A stretch of DNA of 64,000 bases from Paenibacillus sp. FSL R5-0341 (GCF_037975235.1 NZ_CP150241.1:5890001-5954000), one strand, 5' to 3'. Positions 9,019 to 18,247 are shown, numbered from the stretch's first letter. Program-made: numbers and translations. The notes: generated by a model not told the origin, from the letters alone.

Positions 9019-10500
9019 TTATTTCAAGATTTCTGATGCTAACTGCTCACCAACAAGCTGTCCGGACAACGTCACAATCGGGGTTCCGCCGCCTGGATGC
9101 GTGGTTCCGCCAACGTACCAGAGTCCTTGTACATCTTTGCTTCGGTTGCCTGGTCGCATGAAGGTCTGCTTCACCGAGTTGGACGAGATGCCGTAGATCG
9201 ATCCTTGATGCGCCAAAGTATCCCGTTCGATATCTCGCGGCGTGTACCGGATCAGCACATCAGATTGGTTCAACCCGGTGATTCCCCGCGATGCCAACTG
9301 TTCCAGCACAAACGCCCCGTAACGTTCCCTTTGTTCCTCCCAATTCCATGAATCCGACAAATAGGGGGCATTGACCAGAATGAACAGGTTACTTGCTCCC
9401 GCCGGAGCCATACCTGCTTCCGAATAACCGGAGTAACAGATGTAGATCGTCGGATCTTCGGGCATTTTACGGTCACGGAAAATATGGTCGAACTCCGGTT
9501 CATACCGTTCCGGGAAGAAGACCGTATGGTGCAGCAGTGCATCATATTGTCTTCGCACACCTGCCAGCGTCACAAATCCCGAAATGGATGGCTCATACTT
9601 CCGTATGCGGGCATCGCTCATCTCTTTCCGATGTTCCGGTGCGAGCAGCAGTCGATTCACACTAAGCACATCGCCATTGGCAACCACCTGATCGGCTTCC
9701 CGGAAGCCTTGATCCGTATCCACGCCTGCCACTTTGCCATTCCGGACAACAATCTGCCGGACCTCTATGCCGGTCATGATTTGTACACCTTTTTCCTGTG
9801 CCAGGCGAGTCATGCCTTCGATCAGTTGATAGGTTCCACCTTTGACCCCGTAGATGCCCACCTCTGCTTCCACATGACCCATCATGGCAAAGATGGAAGG
9901 CGACTGATACGGCGATGATCCCACATAGGTCGCGTACCGTCCGAACATAGCGAGCGTATGTGGATGCTGGAAATACGAACGCAGCAACTTATCCAGCTTC
10001 ACCGTTGGCCGCACGCGGAGCAGGCTGCGCAGCATCTGAAGATTGTATTTGTCAGAAGGAGACAGCAGCAACTTACCGAGAAAATGACGATTGGCTTCCG
10101 CATACAGTGCAGCAGACTCATCCATAAACGCATCATAACGAGCTGCATCCTCCGGACTGTACGCTGCGATCTGCTCCTTCATCCACCCACGGTTGCCTGA
10201 CAAATCTACCACTGTGCCATCTGCGAATATATTACGCGTGCGCGGTTCTATCTCATATAGCTGTACGTAGTCTTCCATCGCTACACCCGCGTGATCAAAC
10301 ACTGAACGAAAGGTGGATGGCATCGTGATCGTGCTCGGTCCCCGGTCAAAATGATACCCGTCCCACTCAATCTGTTGCAGCTTGCCACCTACGTGTTGTT
10401 GCCGTTCCAGAATGGTCACCTGCACACCTTGTGAAGCCAGTCTTATCGCACACGACAGACCTCCAAATCCTGCACCGATAATAATGACGTTACCTCTCAA
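9019..10500 (-). CDS. CrtN/CrtP-like carotenoid desaturase or oxidase, third paralogue
   Basis: 493-aa FAD flavoprotein of the phytoene desaturase family. The dinucleotide fold IIIGAGFGGLS is at the N-terminus, followed by ILERQQHVGGKLQ, and the C-terminal family signature is GLWYVGGTTHPGGGTPIVTL. Its TTG start overlaps the glycosyltransferase stop (TTGA), so it is the last gene of the overlapping operon. It is separated from the two adjacent CrtN genes by four others, and may be the terminal-methyl oxidase (CrtP or CrtNb role) rather than a chain desaturase. That assignment is inference; sequence alone does not separate the two activities here. Confidence 0.85.
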   Translation of the reverse strand: MRGNVIIIGAGFGGLSCAIRLASQGVQVTILERQQHVGGKLQQIEWDGYHFDRGPSTITMPSTFRSVFDHAGVAMEDYVQLYEIEPRTRNIFADGTVVDLSGNRGWMKEQIAAYSPEDAARYDAFMDESAALYAEANRHFLGKLLLSPSDKYNLQMLRSLLRVRPTVKLDKLLRSYFQHPHTLAMFGRYATYVGSSPYQSPSIFAMMGHVEAEVGIYGVKGGTYQLIEGMTRLAQEKGVQIMTGIEVRQIVVRNGKVAGVDTDQGFREADQVVANGDVLSVNRLLLAPEHRKEMSDARIRKYEPSISGFVTLAGVRRQYDALLHHTVFFPERYEPEFDHIFRDRKMPEDPTIYICYSGYSEAGMAPAGASNLFILVNAPYLSDSWNWEEQRERYGAFVLEQLASRGITGLNQSDVLIRYTPRDIERDTLAHQGSIYGISSNSVKQTFMRPGNRSKDVQGLWYVGGTTHPGGGTPIVTLSGQLVGEQLASEILK

Positions 10501-11645
10501 CTGTACCGCCTACCTTTCCATACATACCCCTTGCCGGAGCGACCTGCCTGCCAGGAAGCGAGTCCGATGGCAATGACACAGGCCATGCTGACCGGTTGCA
10601 GAAGGGCGAGCCACCAGGGTTGTCCGCCAGCATGATCCGCTACTCTTTTCACAGCCATACCTAATAAAGTTCCTATCAATCCATACAGAATGAACATCGA
10701 ACTGCCCGTCATGAGTCCAATAATCAAGCCCAGCGGAGGCACAATATACATCAGTGTATAGATCATCATCGTGCCAAGCAGCAGTACGTCTTTGCGTCCC
10801 ATACCTTCGTACATATTCTTCTTATATCCGTTCCATACTTCTGCCCCGTTCTGATACATGCGGGTATTCGTTACGTCATGCACGTCTGTCAGCATCACCG
10901 GATGACCCGCACGCTTGACTGCTTTGGCAAGACTCATGTCATCCACCAGATGCGCCTGAATGGCAGCATGACCGCCGGATGCTTCGTAACTGGAGCGATG
11001 AATCAGCAAAAAAGCCCCCGTAGCGGCCACAAACATCGGACTGGATGATCTGCGTATCATGAAAATGGGCAGATGACTGATGATGGTGAAGACCATCATC
11101 GGCACGACAAGCTTCTCCATCCACGTCTTCGTTACCTGATACGGAAAACCGGTTACCAGCCCCCCGCTCTGCTCACACCCTGCTGCCAGAGTCTGCCGAA
11201 TGGCACTTGGCTCCAGACGCACATCCGCATCCACAAACATAAACCATTCTCCCTCGGCCTCCTGAACCAGCCTGTGACACGCATGGGATTTCCCCATCCA
11301 GCCTTCGGGAAGATCGACGCCATGCAGCAGACGCACACGTGCATCGCGATCCGCAATCGCTTGTACCATGGCCGCTGTCTCATCTTCAGAGCGATCATCC
11401 AGCACCAATACTTCCATCCGGAATCCCGACGTATCGCTCGCGAGCACACTTTCCAGACATCCTTCGATATGTAGTCTTTCATTTCTGGCTGGAATCAGCA
11501 CCGAGACCAACAGATCGGGCGGTTGTATTTGGTCTGCTCGAAATGAACGCACTTTGGGCAGACAGGAGACATTCCATAGAGCGAACAGCAACTGTATGCC
11601 CAGTATGCAGGTAAGCACAATCCAGAATATTTCAGATGCATTCAT
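10497..11645 (-). CDS. GT2 glycosyltransferase for carotenoid glycosylation (CrtQ/CruC-like)
   Basis: 382 aa: an N-terminal membrane anchor, a family 2 catalytic domain with the nucleotide-binding VLDDRSEDE and metal-binding FVDADVRLEP, an acceptor-side VDDMSLAKAVKRAGH, then three or four C-terminal membrane segments. This is the layout of CrtQ of staphyloxanthin synthesis and CruC of chlorobactene glucoside synthesis. It begins one base after the acyltransferase stop. The sugar is expected to be placed on the carotenoid hydroxyl or carboxyl made by neighbouring enzymes. Confidence 0.85.
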   Translation of the reverse strand: MNASEIFWIVLTCILGIQLLFALWNVSCLPKVRSFRADQIQPPDLLVSVLIPARNERLHIEGCLESVLASDTSGFRMEVLVLDDRSEDETAAMVQAIADRDARVRLLHGVDLPEGWMGKSHACHRLVQEAEGEWFMFVDADVRLEPSAIRQTLAAGCEQSGGLVTGFPYQVTKTWMEKLVVPMMVFTIISHLPIFMIRRSSSPMFVAATGAFLLIHRSSYEASGGHAAIQAHLVDDMSLAKAVKRAGHPVMLTDVHDVTNTRMYQNGAEVWNGYKKNMYEGMGRKDVLLLGTMMIYTLMYIVPPLGLIIGLMTGSSMFILYGLIGTLLGMAVKRVADHAGGQPWWLALLQPVSMACVIAIGLASWQAGRSGKGYVWKGRRYS

Positions 11646-11646
11646 C

Positions 11647-12408
11647 CTAACGGTTCACCCGCTTTCGTGCCGCATCGTATTTTTCACTTGTCGAACGTAC
11701 ATGACGAATCAGCGGAAGCGCATCTGGCAAACTTCCCTGCCCCATCCGTATAAGCTCTGATCTATGATCGTCTAGTTGCTTTTCCAACAAACTGCCGAGT
11801 CTGGAGGCAATCTCTTCACTCTTCCACATCTTCCAGTCTTCTACCACAGGAGAGCCCGCCCACATCGATATTTCCGGTAAATCATGCTGGACCATCCCAT
11901 GGCACAAGGTTACCGGTACGGCGATGGCATTCGGGGAGCGTCGAAGCAGCAATCCGATGCCTGGACGGAACTGAATCGGTCTGGCCTCCTGATGCAGAAT
12001 TTCTCCTTGTGGAAAAATCCAGACCCTTTTGCCCGAATTCAACAGCTCACTGGTGTACTGTAGAGAGGTCCGAATACCGGACGCACTCTCCTTATTAATC
12101 GAATATGCACCCAATTTACGAAAAAAAGCATATTGCTGAAGCTGCTGCTCCTCCATCATCACATAATGATCTCCTCGCGATGTCTGCCTGGCCGCATGAT
12201 AAAGCAGCAGACCATCCCACCAGGAGCTGTGGTTCATGAAGTAGATCACCGGGCGAGTGGAATCAATCGGGGAGTTGTCCCGGATATCCACCTGCGGGTC
12301 GAGTGACCCCGATAGAGTGAAGGAGCGGAAGCGCCGACGCAGCAGATAATAGTGATTGTATAAGGAAAAAATCTGATTAAACGGTTTTGATTTTACGGCG
12401 CGAATCAT
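11647..12408 (-). CDS. PlsC-type acyltransferase, probable carotenoid-glycoside acyltransferase
   Basis: Lysophospholipid acyltransferase fold with the HX4D catalytic motif NHSSWWDG and the glycerol-phosphate-type block FPQGEI. A longer frame exists upstream, but I place the start at the ATG at 12408, with GAAGGGAG seven bases before it. That gives a 253-aa protein overlapping the CruF gene by 32 bp. Lying between the hydratase and the glycosyltransferase, it most likely acylates the sugar, as CruD or CrtO do in other pathways. General phospholipid synthesis is the alternative. Confidence 0.82.
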   Translation of the reverse strand: MIRAVKSKPFNQIFSLYNHYYLLRRRFRSFTLSGSLDPQVDIRDNSPIDSTRPVIYFMNHSSWWDGLLLYHAARQTSRGDHYVMMEEQQLQQYAFFRKLGAYSINKESASGIRTSLQYTSELLNSGKRVWIFPQGEILHQEARPIQFRPGIGLLLRRSPNAIAVPVTLCHGMVQHDLPEISMWAGSPVVEDWKMWKSEEIASRLGSLLEKQLDDHRSELIRMGQGSLPDALPLIRHVRSTSEKYDAARKRVNR

Positions 12409-13144
12409 AGAGCCAGCTCCCTTCGGCAAGAAGCACACCAGCAATGGCGATGATAAAGCTGCCTGTAATCCCTTCCTTGAGAGCAAGTAGGCCGAACAGA
12501 AGAATAAACAGCTGATACAACCATTTGGCACGCAGCAATGAGCTACGGTCATTGGGCATGGCCGGAAGGAAAAGGGATAGGAATGCGCCCATGATAAACC
12601 AGCTTATGTAATTGGTCCACGGAACACCGTAGAAACCACCTGGAGCCTGCCATTCCCAGAATCCTCTCGCATGTGCAACAGGGTCGAGTACCAGATCGAG
12701 GACAATTGCCCAGAACCCGGTCTTCACTGCTCGAAGCAGTTTGCCAGTCCAGGTTGAACCGCCACCACTTAACAGCGCCGAGTTACCCACCACTGCGATC
12801 CATGCGAAACCCAGCGTAACTGGCACACTGAACAGATGAATCCCGAAGAAGTCAGAGTAGGCATACTCACCAAAAGGCCAGTGGGTATGAACCCCTACCC
12901 ACTCCACGCCCATGCCTCCCAGCCAGATGATCACAGACGCTATCCAGAGTCCGGGTTTCAGCCAGATGACTGACTGGTCGGACAGACCTGTCCGATTACG
13001 CCCTTGGTAGATCAGATCCAGCACATACAACGCGTAGAAGATTAGAAATAAACCATTCGAAAAGGATAATACGTCAGGCACGCCGATCGTCAGCATCAAG
13101 ATGGCTCCAATGACATACCACGCCCAGTAAAGCCACTGGACCAT
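12377..13144 (-). CDS. cruF: CruF-like carotenoid hydratase (DUF422)
   Basis: 255 aa, about seven hydrophobic segments. Family sequence includes GVHTHWPFGEYAYSDFFG, a conserved LDLVLDPVAHARGFWEW segment and YGVPWTNYISWF. CruF proteins add water across the terminal double bond of acyclic carotenoids, giving a tertiary hydroxyl that can be glycosylated. The ATG shares one base with the CrtM stop (TGATG). Its presence beside a CrtM-type synthase suggests a hydroxylated acyclic pigment; the exact substrate is inferred. Confidence 0.85.
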   Translation of the reverse strand: MVQWLYWAWYVIGAILMLTIGVPDVLSFSNGLFLIFYALYVLDLIYQGRNRTGLSDQSVIWLKPGLWIASVIIWLGGMGVEWVGVHTHWPFGEYAYSDFFGIHLFSVPVTLGFAWIAVVGNSALLSGGGSTWTGKLLRAVKTGFWAIVLDLVLDPVAHARGFWEWQAPGGFYGVPWTNYISWFIMGAFLSLFLPAMPNDRSSLLRAKWLYQLFILLFGLLALKEGITGSFIIAIAGVLLAEGSWLYDSRRKIKTV

Positions 13145-14016
13145 CAGGATACCGCCGTTCGGGAAGCTTGGAAGGCCAGCATCGGGTAACGTTTCACAAT
13201 CGCACCCAGCATCTCCAGTTTCAATTCATCGCTAACATAGGCCCGCTTGGTATATACGTCATAGTCGTTGCGTTCAACCGCGTGTAGAATAGTGGAGTAA
13301 AAGGCTGCTGCCAGCTCGATCGAAAACGCACTTTCCGTTGGATACGTATCCAGACGATCCATGCCAATACGGAACCAGTTCAATGCTGCCGCTTTTAATT
13401 CGTGAACAATGGCAATAAAGCGTTCGTCCACGATCCCGTCTTCGAAGTCCTGCTCGGTGTAACCATGCTTCTCCATGATCTCCAGCGGAACATACCGGCG
13501 CACTCTGGCCCGATCTTCACCAACATCCCGAATAATATTGACGATCTGCATTCCTTTACCCAAAGCAATCCCGTTCATGGCTACTTCCGCACCGTTATCA
13601 TCCCGCAATACAGGTAACAACATCTCACCTACGGTTCCGGCTACCAGATAACAATAATGCTCCAGTTCCTGCATTGTTGTATAATGCGTTACTTTAAGAT
13701 CCGTGAGCTGCCCTTCCATCTGACGGAAGAATGGCCCCTTATCCAGATGAGGGAAACTGCTGAACAACCATCTCAGTGCTGGCCAGATAAAATGTCCTTC
13801 CGCGTCATCCAACTGATCAAACAGATCATGGATTTCGTGAATCGTATATGGCGAATGCTCCGGCTCATCTACACTGTCATCAATCATGCGGCAGAAGGCA
13901 TAAATGACATATACCGCTTCCCGACGTGGACTAGGCAGCCCTCTAAAGGCCTGATAAAAAGAGGAAGAACCCTTTTGCATCAACTCTTCACACCTGCTCA
14001 AAATCGCTTCATTCAT
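13144..14016 (-). CDS. crtM: Squalene/phytoene synthase family enzyme (CrtM-like)
   Basis: 290 aa, close to CrtM length. Both Asp-rich Mg-diphosphate motifs are intact: DDSVDE (46-51) and IIRDVGED (161-168), followed by RRYVP. It condenses two prenyl diphosphates head to head. Whether it uses farnesyl (C30 dehydrosqualene) or geranylgeranyl (C40 phytoene) diphosphate cannot be decided by reading. The company of three CrtN-like genes and the absence of crtE favour C30. AAGGAGATG precedes the ATG, and the start overlaps the upstream CrtN gene by 4 bp. Confidence 0.9.
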   Translation of the reverse strand: MNEAILSRCEELMQKGSSSFYQAFRGLPSPRREAVYVIYAFCRMIDDSVDEPEHSPYTIHEIHDLFDQLDDAEGHFIWPALRWLFSSFPHLDKGPFFRQMEGQLTDLKVTHYTTMQELEHYCYLVAGTVGEMLLPVLRDDNGAEVAMNGIALGKGMQIVNIIRDVGEDRARVRRYVPLEIMEKHGYTEQDFEDGIVDERFIAIVHELKAAALNWFRIGMDRLDTYPTESAFSIELAAAFYSTILHAVERNDYDVYTKRAYVSDELKLEMLGAIVKRYPMLAFQASRTAVS

Positions 14017-15476
14017 GTTCCCATCTCCTTCATGAGTTGATTGACGGCCATACGTGCACTTTGCATCACAATCGGCACTCCGCCTCCAGGATGTACAGAT
14101 GCTCCTGCGGCATATAATCCCTGTATATTGGGAAATGGTTTGGGTTGTGGTCGGTATACACCGGACTGGAACAACACTGGCGCAATGCCGAAGCTTCCGC
14201 CCCCATAGAGCCCGTCTCGCTCTGCGTCAGCGGGTGTACGCACCTTTTTCCACTTGATCGCTGCACGAAGTCCCGGGAATCCCCGTTGTTCCGCTTCTTC
14301 CAGTACACGTTCTGCCAATGCTTCGCTCTCCTGATCCCAGTCGACACCTTCGGCATCGGGTACGGGAATGAGGAAATACAATACACTCTGTCCTTGAGGC
14401 GCTGCAGTTTCATCCAATGCGACCGGATTAAATACGTAAAATGAGGACTTTGCCGGAATGCGTCGCTGATTGAAGACTTCCTGTAAACTACCTTCTAGAC
14501 TCGGTGGCAGGAAGAACTGGTGTGTCGTAGCATCTTCCCAGGTTTTGTCCACGCCAACGTAGAGCAATACACATCCTGAAGAGGGACGATACGGCTTTCT
14601 TTTCCGCGCCACCTCTGGGGACTGACCAAGCAAACCCGAAAGATGGGGGAAATCGCCATTGTAGATAACTGCATCCACATTTTCTGCGCCTGCTGCCGTT
14701 TCTATACCTTCACACACACCATTTATAATGGTGAGCCCTGTAACTTCCGAATTTAGCACGACACGTCCACCACGCGATATCAGTTCCTGTTCCAGAATAG
14801 CCGGTAATGCTGCATATCCGCCTTTGACCATCCAGATGCCATATTCATGCTCAGCGTAAGGCAAAAGAGAATAGATACCTGGCGTCCCAAACGGTGATCC
14901 ACCGATGTATAGACTTTGCAGAGAGTACGCATCAAGCAATTCTTCATGTTGAAAATAATCGCCTACCGCTTTGCGGACACTTTTGTGGGCACGCAATCTG
15001 CCCATGAGTGACATGAGAGAAGGTGTGAAGAAATCCCTTTTGCGTGGAAAAGCCCTTTCCAGAAAAGCTGCCCGTCCTGCCGGAAACAACGTGTCCATAT
15101 CTTTCATGAACCGTGTGAATCCCCGGCTCTCTCCCGGGAACAAACGTTCAATCTCCGCCGTCTGCTCCTCACGTGACGTCATCTTGGTCATGACACGACC
15201 ACTATGGTAATGCACTCTATATAGCGGATCACAGCGAAGTAGCTCAATCTTCGATCGATCTACGCCTGCCTCCTCCAAGATACCAAGTAACATCTCAGGC
15301 AGAAGTACAATGGTCGGACCCTGATCGATCCTGTACTCCCCGTCCTGCTCATATCCAATGCGTCCGCCAACGCGGGAACCCCGTTCATACACGGTGACAT
15401 CCCACCCTTGACGGTTCAACAATAGTGCCGAAGTGAGTCCGCCAATCCCTGCACCTACAATAGCGGCCCGCTTCAT
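14013..15476 (-). CDS. CrtN-like carotenoid desaturase, second paralogue
   Basis: 487-aa phytoene desaturase-family flavoprotein. The FAD-binding AAIVGAGIGGLTSALLLNR is at the N-terminus, then RVGGRIGYEQDGEYRIDQGP, and the C-terminal signature GLYAAGASVHPGGGVPIV. ATG start overlaps the preceding CrtN gene by ATGA. It presumably acts with its neighbour in stepwise dehydrogenation of the CrtM product, or in oxidation of an end group. It is diverged from both other paralogues, which argues for division of labour over simple redundancy. Confidence 0.88.
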   Translation of the reverse strand: MKRAAIVGAGIGGLTSALLLNRQGWDVTVYERGSRVGGRIGYEQDGEYRIDQGPTIVLLPEMLLGILEEAGVDRSKIELLRCDPLYRVHYHSGRVMTKMTSREEQTAEIERLFPGESRGFTRFMKDMDTLFPAGRAAFLERAFPRKRDFFTPSLMSLMGRLRAHKSVRKAVGDYFQHEELLDAYSLQSLYIGGSPFGTPGIYSLLPYAEHEYGIWMVKGGYAALPAILEQELISRGGRVVLNSEVTGLTIINGVCEGIETAAGAENVDAVIYNGDFPHLSGLLGQSPEVARKRKPYRPSSGCVLLYVGVDKTWEDATTHQFFLPPSLEGSLQEVFNQRRIPAKSSFYVFNPVALDETAAPQGQSVLYFLIPVPDAEGVDWDQESEALAERVLEEAEQRGFPGLRAAIKWKKVRTPADAERDGLYGGGSFGIAPVLFQSGVYRPQPKPFPNIQGLYAAGASVHPGGGVPIVMQSARMAVNQLMKEMGT

Positions 15477-17023
15477 GAATGCCCCCCGGCTTCCACCGTC
15501 TTCACATAAGAGGATGGTTTAGAGCGTGTGCGCGCGTCCTCTTCCTGGATCAATCTGACACTGATCCGTGCCGATTCGAAGATCGTTGGCAACCCGCTGC
15601 CTGGATGTGTCCCTCCGCCTACCAGCCATACACTTTTCAACTCTTCAAACTGGTTATGGGGACGCAGATACATCATCTGACCCAGGTTATGCGCCATGTT
15701 AAACGTTGCTCCGCGGTACACATCCAGTTCATTTTCCCAATCGAGTGGAGTGAACAACATGCATTCTTCAATGCGGCTGCGAATGTCGGCCAGCTCAGGA
15801 ATGCCTTCCATACGTTTCATCATGGCCTCCTGCACATTCTCACGTTCTGCCTCCCAATCGATGTCTGCGGTAAGGTTAGGCGTAGGCATAAGAACATATA
15901 ATGCAGATTTTCCTTCCGGTGCCAGCGTCGAATCGAGTCTGGAAGGGTTATGAATATATAGAGATGGATCGGCAGACAGCATTTTGTGCTTCGTAATCTC
16001 GTCGACGTTCAACCGGTAGTCCTCGGGAAAATAGATTGAGTGATGCGGCAGGTCCACTTCACCATCCACGCCCAGATACAACATTGCTGTCGAGCAGGAG
16101 TACTTTTTGCGTTTCATTTTCTCCGGAGTATATTTCTTAAGCACACCCGGTTCGAACAGATGATTCACCGCATGTGCGAAGTCGGCGTTCACAACCACAT
16201 GGTCCGCTTCGATGCGTTCACCGCTCTCAAGCAAGACACCTTCTGCACGACCATTGCGAACGATGACCTGTTTCACTGGAGTGGAAGTATGTATGCGTCC
16301 TCCGTGTTCTTCCACGACATCAGCCATGGCTTGGAAGATCCGATTCACACCGCCGATGGGGTGGAACAATCCGTAGTGATGCTCAATGAACGATAGTATG
16401 GTAAAGGTGCCCGGACAATCCCAGGCAGACATGCCGAGATATTTGGATTGGAATGTAAATGCCCAGCGTAGACGCTCATCTGTAAAATAGCGGGACAAGA
16501 TTCCATATACCGTATTGTGGACATCAAGCTTGGGCAGAGCTGTTACCGCGTCCTTGCGCAAATAGTCAGTCAGCTTGCCAAAAGGACGACGGAGCAAAGG
16601 CATGACTTTGCCAAATTTCACTTCTTCTTCTTGCATGAACCGAAGGTAATTGTCTTCATTGCCCGGAAACAATTGCTTAATCTGTGCAGCTGTATCTTCT
16701 CGATTACGAGAAGGCTTGAACACCTTGTCACCAAAGTTCAGTGCGTACAGCGGGGTTAGCTCTTTCATATCCACATAATCGGATAATTTGCGTCCCACCA
16801 CATCGAACATCTCTTCGATCAGCTGTGGCATCATCAAAAACGTTGCACCCCGGTCGAATCGATATTCGCCCAGCTCCAGTCTGGCAGAACGTCCCCCGAT
16901 GACTGGCTGTTTCTCATACACATCTACTTCGTATCCCTGACCGGACAATAGCATCGCTGCTGCAAGCCCACCTGGACCTGCGCCAATGACAGCTGCACGT
17001 TTGCGTTGTTGATTCGGTATCAT
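15473..17023 (-). CDS. crtN: CrtN-like carotenoid desaturase, first gene of the crt operon
   Basis: Phytoene/dehydrosqualene desaturase family, about 516 aa. The FAD fold AAVIGAGPGGLAAAMLLSG is followed by PVIGGRSARLELGEYRFDRG, and the C-terminal signature is SVWLVGGGTHPGSGLPTIFE. The ATG at 17023 fits the AAAGGTGAG site (8-base spacing) better than the GTG at 17032 inside that site. It is the promoter-proximal gene of seven genes joined by 4-bp, 1-bp and 32-bp overlaps or a 1-bp gap, and lies directly downstream of the CarH-type operator. Confidence 0.9.
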   Translation of the reverse strand: MIPNQQRKRAAVIGAGPGGLAAAMLLSGQGYEVDVYEKQPVIGGRSARLELGEYRFDRGATFLMMPQLIEEMFDVVGRKLSDYVDMKELTPLYALNFGDKVFKPSRNREDTAAQIKQLFPGNEDNYLRFMQEEEVKFGKVMPLLRRPFGKLTDYLRKDAVTALPKLDVHNTVYGILSRYFTDERLRWAFTFQSKYLGMSAWDCPGTFTILSFIEHHYGLFHPIGGVNRIFQAMADVVEEHGGRIHTSTPVKQVIVRNGRAEGVLLESGERIEADHVVVNADFAHAVNHLFEPGVLKKYTPEKMKRKKYSCSTAMLYLGVDGEVDLPHHSIYFPEDYRLNVDEITKHKMLSADPSLYIHNPSRLDSTLAPEGKSALYVLMPTPNLTADIDWEAERENVQEAMMKRMEGIPELADIRSRIEECMLFTPLDWENELDVYRGATFNMAHNLGQMMYLRPHNQFEELKSVWLVGGGTHPGSGLPTIFESARISVRLIQEEDARTRSKPSSYVKTVEAGGHS

Positions 17024-17119
17024 GCCACTCACCTTTCTATGTAGGGAATTCCTATAGTTCTCTAGCCCCTAACCTATTATTAAACCGCTCAAGAACACTT
17101 TAAGCGGGTAACTAGCAAA

Positions 17120-17152
17120 AACATTATACAAATATAATACAAATATTATACG
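17120..17152 (-). promoter_or_regulatory. CarH-type operator: three tandem 11-bp repeats at the crt promoter
   Basis: On the minus strand three abutting 11-mers read CGTATAATATT, TGTATTATATT and TGTATAATGTT (17152-17142, 17141-17131, 17130-17120). The same three-unit array, with few changes, is present upstream of the regulator gene at 18324-18356. CarH of Thermus is known to bind 11-bp direct repeats containing TnTACA, which matches the complementary strand of these units. The array covers the -10 element of the crt promoter, as expected for a repressor. Confidence 0.85.
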
Positions 17153-17162
17153 GGCTTGTAAA
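17134..17162 (-). promoter_or_regulatory. crt operon promoter
   Basis: Minus-strand TTTACA (17162-17157), a 17-base spacer and TATTAT (17139-17134), giving a sigma-A type promoter. It leaves a leader of about 110 bases before crtN. The -10 lies inside the middle 11-bp repeat. Confidence 0.7.
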
Positions 17163-17212
17163 CCAAAAAATGACCCGTCGGTCAAAATACTCTACTATTC
17201 CATTTATAAACA

Positions 17213-17249
17213 CAAAAAACACCCTTTGATCACTTTCGTCAAAGGATGT
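17213..17249 (-). terminator. Terminator after the carH gene
   Basis: Minus-strand stem ACATCCTTTGA / TCAAAGGGTGT (one mismatch) at 17249-17239 and 17229-17219, followed by TTTTTT. It separates the regulator transcript from the crt operon that is read in the same direction. Confidence 0.85.
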
Positions 17250-17290
17250 CCCTTATACACTAACCTATTCATATCATTATGAGATTATGT

Positions 17291-18247
17291 TTAATTGTTA
17301 GCCTGTCCGAACCGTGCACCAGGTGGTCGCTCTGCAAGATATTCCCGCTCCATCCATGACTGCCAATCTGCTGAATTCTCAGGCATGATCCATTGGGGAT
17401 AACGCGCATGCTCTGCACGCTCATAGCCTTTGCCTCCAAGTACGAAGCGAATATGCGGGAACTCGTTCATAATCCGCTCGACGAGCTGATCACATTTTTC
17501 AAGAAGCCCTGGACTTGTGATCGACAGGCAGACCAACTTGATCTTTTGCTCCCGGATAATCGGGAAGATGCCTTCCTCTGGCGTGTTGGCACCGAGATAC
17601 AGTACTTCCGCTCCATTTTTGCGCATAAAGAGAGAGAACAGCAGCAACCCGACCTGATGATGCTCCCCTTCCGGACACAACGCCAGAACTTTGGGCAGAT
17701 GCGGATAGATCGGGAACAGATGGAAAAACTGATAAAAGCGCTGTGATATCAGCTGTGTCATGAAGTGCTCCTGCGCCACCGAAGCCCTGCCTTGCTCCCA
17801 TGCATCTCCAACCCGAACCAGAATGGGCACCAGCACATGATAGAACATCGAGTCGTACCCGTACATGGTAAAACCAAAATCGATCAGACCATTGGCACGT
17901 TCACCCTGAAAGTTGTAGAGCGAGTCATAGATCTGATCTGCCATGCGTGCATAGGCTTCTTCCATCGTAGGCACCGGAGCCATGATCGGCGTGGGCACAG
18001 CCTCGGGCGAATTTAATTTGTTTACCTTCAACATCCGTACCGCTTCCGAGATATTGGTCTGATGCAGCTCTACCTGCTCTTTCAACCAGCGCAGATCCGC
18101 AACATTCTCTTCGGTGTACATTCGATAACCCGATTCTGTCCGCTCAGGGGTGACCGCACTATACCGATTCTCCCAAGCCCGTAGCGTTACCGTCGGGATA
18201 CCGAGCATGGCAGCGACTTGTTTGATGGAATACACTTTATTACCCAC
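17291..18247 (-). CDS. carH: CarH/LitR-type MerR regulator with B12-binding photosensory domain
   Basis: 318 aa. A MerR winged helix (residues 5-75; VYSIKQVAAMLGIPTVTLRAW) is followed by a four-helix bundle and a cobalamin-binding Rossmann domain. The light-sensor signature W-x9-E-H is intact as W150, E160, H161. The lower cobalt-ligand motif E-x-H-x-x-G is GEHHQVG with H197. In the dark, AdoCbl-bound CarH tetramers repress carotenoid genes; light breaks the Co-C bond and releases DNA. The residue after W150 is Glu, where Thermus CarH has the His that coordinates cobalt after illumination. GTG start behind AGGAAAG. Its promoter carries the same operator as crt, suggesting autoregulation. Confidence 0.9.
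   Translation of the reverse strand: MGNKVYSIKQVAAMLGIPTVTLRAWENRYSAVTPERTESGYRMYTEENVADLRWLKEQVELHQTNISEAVRMLKVNKLNSPEAVPTPIMAPVPTMEEAYARMADQIYDSLYNFQGERANGLIDFGFTMYGYDSMFYHVLVPILVRVGDAWEQGRASVAQEHFMTQLISQRFYQFFHLFPIYPHLPKVLALCPEGEHHQVGLLLFSLFMRKNGAEVLYLGANTPEEGIFPIIREQKIKLVCLSITSPGLLEKCDQLVERIMNEFPHIRFVLGGKGYERAEHARYPQWIMPENSADWQSWMEREYLAERPPGARFGQANN

Noticed and set aside
12409..12552. N-terminal extension of the crt acyltransferase
   Set aside because: It lies inside the cruF frame, has no ribosome site, and the ATG at 12408 has a well-spaced one.
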